64,000 bases of DNA, taken from contig JAOANR010000003.1 of assembly GCA_030278955.1 (NCBI GenBank), positions 19,367,050 to 19,431,049 of the forward strand, read 5' to 3'. Both the position numbers and the translations under genes were made by a program. Positions 22,375 through 35,600 of this stretch are shown here, piece after piece. The stretch comes from Hygrophila difformis. Taxonomy: Eukaryota; Streptophyta; Magnoliopsida; Lamiales; Acanthaceae. Numbering within the stretch: position 1 is the first letter of the stretch; each line of letters opens with the position of its first letter. The notes beneath the pieces are model-generated. The model was given only the letters and a program-made list of their open reading frames with translations, ran no database searches and was not told the DNA's origin.

Positions 22375-22991
22375 AGAGTAAATATGCCACCCCATTAACT
22401 TACAAGCTTCTCCTTTAGTCGTCCCACCTAATCATTATGATGTAGTAGTATTATTATTAATACTCTCATATTGGCAAATATGGAGCCTCCAGAGAGAATA
22501 AGAGCTCATGTTAGCAAATGGAGTATACAGCCTTCCAGAGAGAGAGCAAGCAGTCATTACCCACCCAAAGTGAACCTCTACTGGGTAAAATACTCAAATA
22601 TCCCTTCTTTCCTTTTGTTCACAAATCACTTGGCCACCCACAGTGAACTCTGACTAGATTCTAGGCTGAATCTCCCTTCCCCTTCTTAAGGTAATTTATG
22701 ACTACCCGCTCCAGATGAGGACCAAATAGTGGCTGAAGGAATACACAAGTTTGGTATAGTTCAAATTTTGGTAAGAAACAAAAAACTTCTAGAAGAAGAT
22801 GCAACACATAAGGTCAAGGACCGGGAAGCTCAAATAAAAGGATCAAGCATGTACTATATGTTTATTACAAAGAGACAAAGTACTTTAACATTTACCAGAC
22901 CCTTCAACCTGCAAATCAGGCAACAACACACACACACACACACGCATGTAATAAGATACAACCCCTAATCAGCCTCCTTAGGTGGTGCCTT
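22375..22991. other. Spacer and probable 3' UTR of the STRAP-like gene
   Basis: No coding signal. A short (CA)n microsatellite lies at about 22925-22943. The portion next to 22992 should be the 3' UTR of the minus-strand gene. Confidence 0.5.
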
Positions 22992-25900
22992 TTAGCCCGT
23001 AGTTTTTTCCTCTTTGCCAATATGCACAGACTCAATCTTGTGGATCACCTCATCTGTTGCATCCTTCACATTCTGGACAGGCCCGTTGGCGCCGGACGTC
23101 TCCTGCCCACTAGTCAGAGGACCTGTCTGCCATATTCTGATTGTCCCATCTTCTGATCCAGAAGCATATGATTCACCTCCTGGTGAGAATCGCACACAGT
23201 GCACCGGACCATGGTGTCCTTTGTTGCAGCCTAGACAACAACCAAATGAAAACACAATTTTTTATAACTTAAAAGTGTTGGGGTTGAGATTCAATATACA
23301 GCAGAAAAGCAATAGCTGGAAAATTATGGGATTGAGAAGTGTGCTCACCAATTTCTGCTCCAGTATGAAAATCGAATACATGAACCCACATGTCTTCTCC
23401 ACCAGCAACAAACTTATTACCATAAGTTGGTTCCAATGAAGCCGATTCAATAATGCAGGGCATGTCATAACTCTTCACTAATCCGAAACTGTCAAGGAAA
23501 TAAAACAAATCATTAGTTCGCATAGCACATGTTGATTCGGTGCTAGAACTTAGTTCACTTTGGGCATTTTGCTCATCATATATGAAGATCAAAGGATTCC
23601 AACAAAGGTAATGAATAAACCATAAAGAACTCACTGATTTGCATCCCAAAACTTCACAGAAGACCCATCAGCTGTGGTTATATATCGGCCATCTTGACTA
23701 ACTTCAGCACTGGTCACAGAAGACTTGGTCTCGAGTGTACGAACGATAGTTCCACTTCTCACATCCCACAATCTAGTGCCAACAGGTCATGTGTTAGATT
23801 AAATTAAATGCACACAAAAATTACAACACGGGGAAACTGACCCTAGAAATTGCTGGAAAACAACCAAAATATACATTGGAAACATTCACTGGAGGTGGAG
23901 ATTATTTTACAAGATGTAAAAATAAAGAGGAACAAAACAGAGAAGCTACAATGCATGTACGAAAGTACCAACACCAATATATCTCAGTGCTCATATACCT
24001 CACTCCGCCTGTATCAGTGCAGGAGCCTAAGATTGTCTGATCACTGTGGAGCCAAGCAAGAGTTCTAACTGAAGCAGGAGATCTTTCAATTTCCCTGGGA
24101 GGTGCATCTGGTCGATTCAAATCGAATATGCGTAGAATTTTTTCCATCCCTCCGGTCAGAAGCAGGTGGGTATCCTGTAATTCAACAAAACAAATCCATT
24201 TATCAAAATTCGTAGTATTGGAAATACATATAAATGCTGCATAATTGAACAGCTGCTTCAATTACATGTGGTTTGTAAGTTGTAACACCATTGCACAATC
24301 CTAACCGCTATCTACATAATCGCAATGTAAGATGTTACATCTTTATTGGCACAAAAAAATTCAAACAAGAACTATAAAAAATATTCTCAAGTCAAAACCA
24401 GAGTGCCTTCATCACGAAATGTGGAATTGAACAAACACTACTCATAAGCATTGTAAAGGCAATAAACCTACAGAAAAATTCAAAAAATAAAATAAATAAA
24501 CAAGAAAACAAGAATGTACTGTAATTTACATTTGTGATCTGAATCCAAAAAGTTTATATGTATTAGAAACACATACAGGCTGACCACATGCAATCTATTA
24601 TCCATCTACACATCTCTTAAAATAACAAATCAAAAATATAAATAAACAAATAAGTGCTAAGCATGCGAGCAGCATCAGGTAAAAATACGCGGAGGAACAA
24701 CCATGATTAAATGAATAAAGGGCTTTACAGCAAGATGGTCAAAGTAGGCACCAACTATGTTCTTGATAAAGGATATATAAGGAATAGTATTTAGGTATTG
24801 GCAAGAGCAGTGGTAGAAGGAATACCTCTGAAAAGGCACAAGAACGAACTATATGTTTGTGGTCAAATGAATGCAATTCATCCCCAGTTAATGCATCCCA
24901 GAGTTTCCTGCAATCCACAAAAAACAATTAATCCCAATCAGGGTGCTTCACAAAGTTCAGAGCATTTTAATAAATCTCTACCACGCCTCGGTGAAATTTA
25001 GAATTAAATCCCAGTAGTTAATTATATAGTTGGGGAAATGCAGCGGCAGAAACAACATACGCAGAAAAATCAGCAGATGCGGAAGCTGCACGCAAAGCAT
25101 TTTTATCCAGGCAACAACTCCACACTGCACCTTTATGCCCCTGAAAGGTTCCAATCCAATCTCCAGTTTCTCCATTCCTCAACATTGGCGTTGAGTCTGA
25201 ATGAACATCAATGCCGAATAAAAGAATCAATCACAATGGTCAATTAATTCACGAAACATGTCCAATTACATGATTATCATGGACAAATCCAGTCTGCCTG
25301 CCACAAGCATATGTACTGTCCTAATGAACACAGCACAGTAGATAAAATGAAGTGGAGTAACAATAGAAGGATAAATGGCAGACTAACCACAAAAGATGTC
25401 TGCAGGAATTTCATGATAACATATGAATTCAATCCACTTAAAAATGTTAATTTCATTTTTTTTTTTTTTCCGGATGTAGCTTTGGCCTATAACAGCTCAA
25501 TATTCACAAAAAAAACATATCCGATGTTTTAATACATACCGTACAGCAACCATCAGATAAAGATTACAATGATAAAGCTATTAGTAGCTGAATCCTTCAT
25601 GTTTAGGGTTAGGGCCCTATCCCTTAACAGATCAATCATCAATAGCAGCATGGTTGACGGAGCGATGGGCACAAAATGAAATGGTAGACAAAATTCAACT
25701 ATTCTATTCATAGAACTTTTAATAATAACAAAGCCTAATCAGAAAATGTCACATCTAGATTTAGCACAAAAAATCAAATCTAGATTTCCATCTTGCTTGT
25801 CTGAGAATAATTCCCCTACAAATTATTCAGAAAAGCAATTGCATCATTCTTCATTAAATGTTTTGTTATTTTCATTTCAAAACCATTGCCTTTCCACGTT

Positions 25901-27325
25901 TCATTTTTCACATAAGAAAACCAAACCATGATTTACACGTAGCGTAATAATTGTATTTATTAAATCCATTTGTTTGATTCTCAAATTTGTCTGATACTGC
26001 AGGGAATCCTCTCCACGACTCCACCTATAATAAAACAACACATTAAATGCAAAAAGTCCCGATACAGCAATTATAGATCTGGATAAAGGAGTCCTGAGCA
26101 CGTGTAATAGATTTATTTGTCTTTAAATGTGCTCAGGGACTCCTTTATCCAGCAGAAGTAAACAAATGTCTAGGGATTTCATACATCGCCAAAACAAATG
26201 TCTAGGTATTTCAACTCACACCCGCATGCAAAATACTCCCTCCGGTTTTAATAACGTTTTTTAACACAGTTGAATTAAAGTTACTCAATGAATAGTGTTA
26301 TGCAAACACTATTAAAGTGAGATCAAAGTTATGCAAACACTATTAATATTGTTATGCAAACACTATTTCAACTGTGTTAAAAAAGTGAATCAAAGTAACT
26401 GTGTTAAAAAGTTGAATCAAAGTTACTCAATGAATACTGTTATGCAAACACTATTAAAGTTAATCAAAGTTACTCAATGAATAGTGTTATGCAAACACTA
26501 TTTCAACTCACACCCGCATGCAAACACTATTCATTGAGTAACTTTGATTCAACTTTTTAACACAGTTACATAAGATAATACATTGTCAAGTGAGATCTTG
26601 TTAGATTCGTCTAATCACGTAGTTTTATAATATTAAAGTGTTATAGTAATTTTTTATTTTATAAAATTTGAGATATTACTCTTTAAAAATGTGTACTGGA
26701 TTGCGTGAAAACAAGGAATGTTAAAAAATTTTAAATACGGAGGGAATATATAGTAAATATTAACTTGTTCATACATATAAGATGATCAGAAAGCCCACGT
26801 TTATAAATACATTAGAATCATCAACATAACAAATCAATGGAAGTCATTCCAAATAAAGCACTACCGTTTCAAACTGACAAGTACAAGTTTACTAGATTAA
26901 TAATGAGCAAGATTTTAAACCTCATAACCAGCAGAAGACACTCAAGTACACCATATAAATTAGTTCACTGCAATTAAGTTGCGAATACAAAAGTTGAATC
27001 TCAATTTTTAAAAAAATATATAAATAAATAAATAAATAAAAATAAAAATTACACATGAAAACTTAAACAAAACAGGACGAAACAATGAAAGCAAAAAGAT
27101 AGTTCAGAGTTTAAAGCCAAAGTTAATATTAACAACTTAACCACCGAATGACTAAACAACGTATGCGAATGAAAATGTCACATTTCCTCTAAAGACATAA
27201 ACTTTACCCTTGCTGGCACTGACAAGGAAAAATCCATCAGGCGTTATCGGGCTGTAGGACAAATCAACAACCGGACGAGAATGTCCATGGCAAACCAACG
27301 GAGCCGTAACCTTCTTCTTATCCAT
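22992..27325 (-). CDS. WD40-repeat STRAP-like protein, 7 exons, complete
   Basis: Exons on the minus strand: 27325-27208, 25196-25061, 24907-24826, 24174-23999, 23772-23635, 23488-23349 and 23230-22992. All junctions are GT-AG and the frame is continuous, giving 342 residues. WD repeats are visible as [12 protein letters not shown]...[14 protein letters not shown]...[22 protein letters not shown]...[26 protein letters not shown]...VKFWD and [20 protein letters not shown]...IRIWQTGP. The start [20 protein letters not shown] and length match plant homologues of serine-threonine kinase receptor-associated protein (STRAP/UNRIP), a scaffold that in animals binds the SMN complex and TGF-beta receptors. 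The specific plant role is not established by the sequence. Intron 1 is about 2 kb and holds a MITE and a hairpin. Confidence 0.94.
26079..26152. repeat. Near-perfect 23-bp stem hairpin in STRAP intron 1
   Basis: CTGGATAAAGGAGTCCTGAG... (26079-26101) pairs with ...CTCAGGGACTCCTTTATCCAG (26129-26152) with a single bulged base and a 27-nt loop. The stem does not extend outward. Confidence 0.85.
26236..26745. mobile_element. Internally rearranged Stowaway-like MITE in STRAP intron 1
   Basis: Left end CTCCCTCCGGTTTTAATAAC after TA and right end AAATACGGAGGGAA before TA are degenerate inverted repeats. The interior repeats GTTATGCAAACACTATT and AAAGTTACTCAATGAATA several times in both orientations. 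It also contains CAACTCACACCCGCATGCAA (26504), a copy of the sequence just outside its left end (26213). Confidence 0.75.
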
Positions 27326-28546
27326 TCTTCAACACAATAAAACACTTCAATTCTCCAAACAGATAGCGATGGAAAAGGAAAGAAGAAACAATATTAATCC
27401 AACCCAAAAGCAACAAACAAAAACAAAACCGGTAACGATCCCAATCGCAGATTCCCAAGGGTCCCAAAATTCAATCTTAAATTGTTTGACAATTGACACA
27501 AAAAATACGCCCAATTGCCCAAGCAAACGAGAGTGATGATTCCCGATAGCTTCTGAATTACAAAATAGAAGGAAGAAAGCTTTCTACAGATGAGATCAGA
27601 AAGACAAGTGCAAAATCAATGAGTTGTAGTGGCGGCAATCAACACAGGTGGGGAAACCCTAATCAAATCAGCATCAAAATGATGATCGGTTGAATTTGAG
27701 CGCGGATCCACACCTCCTAACCCCAGATAGATCGGACTTATTGGTCAATTGAGCTAAGATTTAAGATGAAAAAGAATAAATCTAAGGAAAACCTAGAAAC
27801 TCCATAGATACAAAACTGGGACTGTATCGTCTACGACTACAGGGCTAGGCGCAAGGAACAATCGGACCATCCCCGCATATATTTATACCACATTTTCCCC
27901 ATATCCATTCCCCATTCTCGCTTCGCCACTTTCTCCTATTTTTTCACTCAAGTCCTTCGCTTCATAAATATTCCACAAGTCACCCCGATGAGTAATTGTC
28001 TTTTGCCCCTTTACTATAATTAATTACAAACTCAGACGGAATTCAAAGTTTGAACTTTTTCCTTTTTCTTTTAAACAACGCCGACATTCAAATTTTCAAT
28101 TTCGTAAAATTGAATAATGTAAAATGAATTTCTAAAAGAATGAAATTAAAATTCTTTGATTTAGCGAGATTGTAATTAAAATTCTCCATTTTAGTTTGTA
28201 TCAAATGGGTTAAAAGATTTTTAAAAAATGAATATAATATCTGTAAATACAAAGAAATGAATTCTTCATTAAATCAGACCACGAATTACATTGGTATCTA
28301 GTACTATATAAGTTTATTACTTCATAGTATGTACTTATGCTCTGTAATACAATGAAAAGGACCATGACTCCAAAGAACAGGCTTGTTCTGTCGATAACTA
28401 TTACTTTATGCAGGTGCTTTCCCATTCATCATTCTATAGTTATGACTGAATTTGAGTTATTAATAGTTAAAAATGTGCATTGGCATACGTTACACTTAAA
28501 AAGAAACGGAAGAAGTAGTTGTTTCATACTTAGTGAGGTCATTAAA
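27326..28546. other. 5' UTR/promoter of the STRAP-like gene and spacer
   Basis: The proximal part is the presumed 5' UTR, possibly with an intron. From about 28030 it is AT-rich spacer; 28440-28510 resembles a decayed Stowaway-type MITE end. No coding sequence recognised before the RPT6-like homology starts at about 28547. Confidence 0.45.
27880..27887 (-). promoter_or_regulatory. TATA box candidate of the STRAP-like gene
   Basis: TATAAATA on the minus strand lies about 555 bp upstream of the start codon in an otherwise pyrimidine-rich flank. A start of transcription near 27850 would give a 5' UTR of about 500 bp, which may include an intron. Confidence 0.45.
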
Positions 28547-29522
28547 AGAAGAGATGAAGCTCCTTCAAGAACCTGGTTCTTATGTTGGTGAAGTTGTCAG
28601 AGTCATGGGAAAATCGAAGGTCCTTCACTTATGTACATCCTATTACCAGCCTAGTACTTTCTTGTCAATTCAATTTTATATTCATGAGATGAGATGCTAC
28701 ATATAGTAGTTGTAGGTTTAAATGTCTGGATATCTAATTTCTAATCATGCTTTGATTTTGATCTCTGCTTAGGGAAGTATGTTGTGGGACCTTCATAAAA
28801 GCATTGATATAATAACAAAGATTAGTACAACAACAAGGGTTGCTTTACATAATAATGACAGCTATGTGCTACACTTGATCCTGCCAAGTAAGGTTGATGA
28901 TCCACTGATTCATCTTATGAAGGCATGCAGAAATAGTTCCAGATTCTACTTTTATGACATGATGATTGGTGGTCTTGGCCAGCAAATTAAAGAGATGAAG
29001 GAGGTGCTTCTTGTGAAATAGTACTACTAAAACTGAATCCTTTTTAGCATATTTCTTTTTGTTTGTGATTTTTGTTTTTTTATATATGTTGTGAAATGTT
29101 GTTTATATAGTCAAATAGAGTATAATACACTCCATTCGACAGAACTAGTTGTTGAATAAATCCCTACTCTGGCGGCTACGGCATCTGTAATTGATCAGAA
29201 TCACATTACTGTAATCGAACTCCCCATTAAACGAACATCCCGAATTGTTTGAGAGCACGTCTTGGTATTAATAGCTCAACCTACCTAAGGTAATAATGCC
29301 ATATCAGTTGGTTTTTTAACAGCCAGCAGTGTATTCAAATTTTGAAAGTGCTTCAATTTTTGTTTATTTATACTCACTCCTAGCTTGTTTCTCTCCAGGG
29401 AGGGAGTCTTGCTGTATGGGCCGGCCGCCTGGCACAGGTAAGATGTTGCTGCTTGCAAGGGCAGCGGCACACCATACTGAAAATGAACAATGGAGCATCA
29501 GGTGGTGCAGAACTAACTCAAG
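28547..29522 (+). pseudogene. RPT6: 26S proteasome AAA-ATPase RPT6-like pseudogene, 5' part
   Basis: Pieces in order match RPT6 (regulatory subunit 8): [13 protein letters not shown] and VMGKSKV (28550-28620), an intron ending at 28772, GKYVV, KSIDI and TRVAL, DSYVLHLILPSKVD (28780-28900), VPDST plus IGGL and QQIKE (28930-29000), a second intron, then GVLLYGPP, the Walker A GTGK with neighbouring insertion errors, and LTQ at a GT donor (29522). Frameshifts and insertions break every exon. Introns are kept, so it arose by DNA duplication, not by retroposition. The first ~100 residues are not found. A Tat element inserted 47 bp into the next intron; the C-terminal remnant resumes at 51110. Confidence 0.85.
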
Positions 29523-29569
29523 GTATGTAGTAGTAGTAGTAGTAGTATGCCGGATCTTTTTTAGATTCC

Positions 29570-30207
29570 TGTTGGGGCCATGAGCCAAAGAAGAATTTTT
29601 AAAGAATGTGGGCTTAAAAGTGGTTGGGCCGAGAAACTAAAGGAGGACGATCCATAACAGACGAAAAGTCCGAACAAAGAAAGATCTCAAAGACAAGAGA
29701 TTTCGGCCGAAACAAAGCCAAGCCAGTCGATTAAGGGGAGGCGAAAATCGGCTCAAAGAAATAGGCCGGAGAAGCGGTTACCAAGCTCCGGCTATAAATA
29801 GGGGATGCCATGCACAGAATCCGAGAGATCAATCCAACCCCCAAATTCCTTTATCAAATTTAATTCTTTGTATCTTTTACTGCTTTCTTTACAGCTTTCC
29901 TTTACAGTTTTTCCTAGATTCTAGCTTAGCTTGTAGCGATTACTTTCCAAATCCGCCGTTGTTCCTTAGCAACCGGTAGTTTGGTTCCAGTTTTTCCGGT
30001 GAATTCGTCGTTGTTCCTTAACAACTGATAGATTCCCCATTGTATCTAGTTTGCCATTATAATTTCAGAGAATATTCAGTCAAGTTTGGGCGTAATTAGT
30101 CAAGTTTGGGCGCACTATCATTAATCCGGACCCGTAATCGGTTTGATCCTTTTCCGATAGCCTCCCTTGAGGAGAAAAAAGGTCATTGGCTCACCACCAG
30201 CCAAACA
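29570..30207 (+). mobile_element. 5' LTR of the Tat element (638 bp)
   Basis: Begins TGTTGGGGCCATGAGCC and ends CCACCAGCCAAACA. It has a TATA box TATAAATA at 29793-29800. Relative to the 3' LTR it lacks about 32 bp near the left end (CACAATAAGGGAGTTGGGCC region) and has several substitutions. Confidence 0.92.
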
Positions 30208-30208
30208 G

Positions 30209-30226
30209 TGGCACGCCCAGTGGGAC
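30209..30226 (+). promoter_or_regulatory. Primer binding site of the Tat element
   Basis: TGGCACGCCCAGTGGGAC starts one base after the LTR, the position of the minus-strand tRNA primer site. The TGG start is the complement of a tRNA CCA end. The tRNA was not identified. Confidence 0.7.
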
Positions 30227-30231
30227 TCAAA

Positions 30232-32695
30232 ATGGCATTCGAGACACAGGCAACTCCAGCAGTTAACACGGCGGCAAGGACCGATTTGCCGCCGATTCAG
30301 GAAGAACGCACAGCAGAACCGGGTGAATTCCCCCCAGGGTTCCCTGGACCATCTAGCTTCCACAATCAGGAGTTTCCGCATGACGATCTAACCCACGGTT
30401 CCGTGATCATGTCATGTTTATGGTGGAAGCGGCGGTTACTAATTCGGTTCGGCAGATAGAAGGCAATATTCTGGCAACGATGCCAGCGATGTTCAGAGCC
30501 AAATTAGCGAGGAATATGTATCCGATGGGAATGCAGAATGCACAGACGGCGCAAAATCCACCACCTGCGATGCAAAATCCTCATAACTTTCAACAGCAGG
30601 CCTATCAGCCGCTAGGAGGGCAGGGACCACGGCCTTTCGTCCCTCCGCAACAAAGGTACGATCAGCAGCAGAATCTACCGCCTCAACCGGTAGTGCAACC
30701 GCCCGCTCCAATGGTACAACAACAATATTTGCCACAGCAGCCGAATCCGCCATAACTGGTTGACAGGGAACTTATTGCTGAGATAATTCGTACACAATTT
30801 GGAAATCTCATCGGCCAGGAGAATAGGCCGATGTATAGGAAGCCTTACCTCGACTACATCGAAGAGCAGTATCCACTGCCTAGAGGAGTGAAGGTTCCAG
30901 ATTTTAATACTTTCTCGGGAGAGGTCGGCCGATCTACGATAGAACATATTGGCCGATTTACAGCTCAATGCCCCAGAATAGCGCAAAATGATTTTCATAA
31001 GTTGATATTGTTCAGCTTATCGCTCACTGGTCCAGCATTCGAGTGGTACATTAATTTGCCAGCAGGATCGGTTAACACTTAGGCCGAAATGGAGCGGTTA
31101 TTTCATGACCGATTCTACAACACCAGTCCTGACGTATCAGTGGTTGATCTAACATCAACCAAACAGAAGGCGGCGGAATCAGTCACTGAGTTCATAGAGA
31201 GATTTTATGCCGTTAAAGCTCAAATGAAGACAATGCTGCCGGAGCATGAATATATCCAAATTCTGAAGCAGAATCTAAAGTTTGCCATCAAGGACAGATT
31301 GATGGTAACAAGACCCAGGACTGTGGCCGAATTAACGGCCGAGGCTATAAAAATGGAGACTTATTTGGCAGAACAAGCGGCTTTTAAATCAAACCGAAGT
31401 CAAAGTGGCAGATCACAGCCTATCCAGTCGGCCACATCGTTTGCAGAATCTCTGGATAGATGTGAAATTGAGGAAGAGTATAATACGGATGATATTCCTG
31501 CCTTAGCCGAAGTAGCAAGGGCTGAATTAGTGATAAAGAAACCTATGACCTGTCCTGCTCTTCGGCCAGTCAGAGGCAAGGAGAAAGAGGGAGAAGTCAG
31601 GGATGAATCTCAGAGGTTTTATTCTTTCGATCTATCTCATATGGATGAAATATTTGACTATTGCCAGAAGAATGGATTATTGGAGTTCAAAGGAAATCAC
31701 CCGCAACCAACCAAAGAACAACTGGAAGCTGGGTGGTGTAGGTTCCATGGACCGGCTACTCATTCTGCAGCGGTCTGTGGACACTTCCGAAAACTGATCC
31801 AGAAACATGTGAATGATGGGAAGTTGAAATTCCCGGACAGACTCATGGCAATTAACAAGAATCCATTTACTGTCGCTAACATAGTAATGGTGCACCCCGA
31901 TCAGAACAAGTCTGTACACGATCGCTTGGGGGACCAACCATCCACCAGTAAAAGCTCTGTACACGATCGGCTAGGGAGTCAGCCATCGGTCCAGAAGAAA
32001 ACAGGAGTGTGGAGACGATTAAGGTCACCGCAGAAGGGGAAAGAGAAGACCTCAGGCGTTTTCGATCGATTGGGAGACTATGAAGTTAAAGAATGGATTA
32101 AGCAATCGGACAGACCTCAGAAGATGGAATTTAAAGATGAGAGTGAAAGACCAACGTTGAAGATCATAACCAATGGCTGGAACTCAGAAATGAAGCTAAC
32201 AGCTGATAAGCTGAATGGAAAAACTGTGATTCAGATCACAGTTCCCGAAGATGCTATGTCCCCGGAAATGAAGAGGCTCAGAAGGCCACCAGCAAATACT
32301 CAGGTAGGCCGATGGGTTCAGAATTCCCCAGAAAAAAGCATTTCGGCCAACGCCGATTTGAGAACTCAGCCTGGAGGGCAGGGGAGAAGAAGACTCCAAA
32401 AGGAAATGGGTCATATCCTACATTCAAGCGGAGAATGCAGCGACTTAAAGCAGCCGGCGCATTTGAGCAAGAAGAGTACAAGATGATGCATTTGGAAGAA
32501 GATTTCCCAGACGATTGTTCTTCGTCTGAAGGAAGGATCCTTGATAAAGTGTTTTCGGCTCGACTAAAATCAGCCGAAGGGAAGGAAGAAAGGAAGCCAA
32601 AAGGAGGACAAGATCGGCTGAAAAACAAAACTGAATTTCGGCCGAAAGCAATCCAGCCGAAAGCCGATAATGAACAGCCAAAAGTACAAGAATAA
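30232..32695 (+). pseudogene. Tat gag (broken)
   Basis: A start at 30232 (MAFETQATPAVN) leads into a Gln/Pro-rich segment after a frameshift near 30410, then the Retrotrans_gag core: YLDYIEEQYPLPRGVKVPDF, FEWYINLPAGS, MERLFHDRFYN and VTEFIERFYAVKAQM. Further on are repeated (V)HDRLG/FDRLG motifs (31915-32080), characteristic of this gag type. In-frame stops lie at 30753 and 31080, another shift falls near 32310-32370, and a stop lies at 32693. The stop at 31080 replaces a Trp expected in this family. The protein would form the virus-like particle; here it cannot be translated whole. Confidence 0.88.
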
Positions 32696-35600
32696 TGGAA
32701 GCCTAGGCCAGTCCGAACTAGGGAATGGAAGCCAAAGACAACCATCATCCCGAATAGCGATACGCTTTCGATCGGGCAGTTCAAGTTTGACTTCGGGTCT
32801 AGTGCAAATATGGTAGGAATGACCACAACAACCGATGAGGAGTACTGGTCTGATTCTGAACCAGCAGTGGTCTTCTGTCAGAAGGAGGGAGAATACTTCG
32901 GCGAGGAAGAACCCATTGTGGACTTCTGTTTCGCTAAACTTGAAGCACTTCAGCCTAAGGCCGAAGTAGAGAAAGTTATGGAAGAAGCGTATGAAACATT
33001 TGTTCCCGAAGCTCAGCCAAGCACGATTTTACCGCCGACTGCAAAGATGTCTCAGCATGTGAGGCCATTGTATGTCAAAGGCTGGGTCAATGGGAGACCA
33101 CTCATGAGAATGTTTGTTGATGGTGAAGCAACTGTCAACATTATGCCATTATCCACACTATCAAAGATAGGCCGCTCGAATGACGATTTATTGCCCACAA
33201 GGATGAAAGTATTAAGTTTTGTGGGAGCACAAACGACGGCCGAAGGGTGTATTTTAGTGGATATAACGGTCGGAACAATTTCGATTCCGACTATGTTCTT
33301 TGTAGTGGATGCAGAGGTTCCGTATGCAGCCCTATTAGGCCGATGCTGGATCCATTCAACTAGATGTTTGCCATCGACACTTCATCAGAAAATATGGTTC
33401 TGGAAAAATGATGGCCAGTCGAAGAAGTGGATGGTGATCAACCTCCGTTTCCAGTCAGCACAGCCAACCGAATTGATGCAGTGTTATACGAAGAGCCCAT
33501 ACAACCATTCCTAGCAGTGGTTGGGGAACGATACCCGCAGGTCGTCGAATGTGACTGGACGGACTTAGGGTTCGAGGTCAGATATCAGGCCGAGGTACGG
33601 CCAGTCGATGAAGAAAGTAAATGATGAACGAAGAAAGCAAATTGGAGCGAACTCATGGATGCTAATCCAAAACGAACACCAGATTTCAAAGCTCAAAATC
33701 CCTTGAAAATGGTCAATGTTGGTACAGAGGAGCACCCAAGGGAGATCTCGCTAAGTGCAAATTTAGATCAGCAGACAACGAGCCGATTCAAGGAGGTGTT
33801 GATAGAGTTCAAAGATTGTTTCGCATGGGACTACACAGAGATGCCAGGATTGGAACGATCGATTGTGGAGCATAGACTGCCAATCAAAGAAGGGTTCAGG
33901 CCGCATAAACAGCCGGAAAAACTGGAACCAAACTATCGGTTGCTAAGGAACAACAGCGGATTTGGAAAGTAACCGCTACAAGCTAAGCTAAAGTCTAGGA
34001 AAAACTGTAAAGGAAAGCTGTAAAGAAAGCAATAAAGATACAAAGAATTAAATTTGATAAAGGAATTTGGGGGTTGGATTGATCTCCGAAATCTTAATAT
34101 AGCCACTCCTAAAGATGAATACATGATGCCTATTGTCGATTTGTTAATTGATTCGGCCGCAAAACAGGGGATGTTATCCTTTATCGACGGGTATTCAGGA
34201 TACAACCAAATCTTTATGGCCGAAGAAGATGTACATAAAACTGCATTTAGATGCCCTGGAGCTATTGGGATCTATAAATGGGTAGTGATGCTATTCGGGT
34301 TGAAGAATGCAGGAGCCACATATCAGAGGGCCATGAATTATGTTTTTCATGATCTAATAGGAGACTGCGTAGAGGTCTATCTCGACGATGTCATGGTCCG
34401 ATCCAGAGATGTGGAAAGCCATTTGAATGATTTACGAAGGGTATTTGCAAGAATGAGGCTACACGGAGTTAAAATGAATCCAGCCAAGTGTGCTTTTGGA
34501 GTGCAAGCAGGGAATTTTCTTGGGTTCTTGATACACAACAAAGGCATTGAAGTTGATGCAAATAAAACCAAGGCCATCCAGGAAGCTAGGCCTCCACATG
34601 ATAAGAAAAGTTTGCAAAAATTCCTTGGACAAATCAGTTTCCTGAGACGATTCTTGGCAAATGCAGCTGGGAAATCGTAACCATTAACCGATCTACTAAG
34701 GTTGAAGAAAGAAGAGGAATTCAAATGGGGAATCGACCAACAGGAAGCCTTTGAACAACTGAAACAAGCTTTGATAAATCCACCAGTGTTGGTCCCACCG
34801 ATTTTAGGCCGACCATTATAGCTATATATAGCAGCGGCCGATGAGTCTATTGGAGCATTACTGGCACAAGAAGATGAAGAAGGAAGAGATCGGGCGATTT
34901 ATTACCTGAGCCGAATCCTCAGGGATGCAGAACATAGGTACTCTCCGATTCATAAACTGTGTTTAAGTCTCTATCACGCATGCCAGAAGCTAGAATATTA
35001 TATCCAACCGAGGCAAGTGATAGTGGTGGCTTCGGTTGATATAGTCAAAATCTTGATGAATGATCCGATCAGCAGCCGAAGGATGGCCAAATGGGCCATG
35101 AATTTAAACGCATATGATTTGAAGTATCAACCACTCAAGTCTATGAAAGGATAAATTGTAGCCGATTTTCTGGCCGATCATGCGATATCGTCAATGTCCG
35201 ATGATGTTGAAGAACAAGTTCGGCCGAAAGAGATAAACGAAATAGGGATAGTATATCTACATCCGTGGGTGATGATGTTTGATGGTTCCAAAGCCGCCTC
35301 AGGAGTTGGAGCAGGGTTTACGCTACATACGCCGGAGGGCAAAGTATACAAATATTTCGTACAATTGCCGAATTCCTACACCAACAACCAAGCAGAATAC
35401 AAAACGTTGATCTCGGGGTTACAACGACTGATAGAAGAAGGAGTGAAAGCTATTATAATCAAAGGAGATTCGCAAGTGGTTATTCAGCAGTTGCTACGAG
35501 ATTTTTCGGTAAAAAGTTCTCAGTTGATCAGACTGTACGAAAAAGCAATCGATTTATTGGAAGAATTCGACGAGGTTTATATCGAATACATCCCAAGGGA

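Noticed and set aside
28547..29522. Functional proteasome subunit gene
   Set aside because: Every exon has frame errors, the N-terminus and much of the AAA domain are missing, and a 21-kb element splits it.
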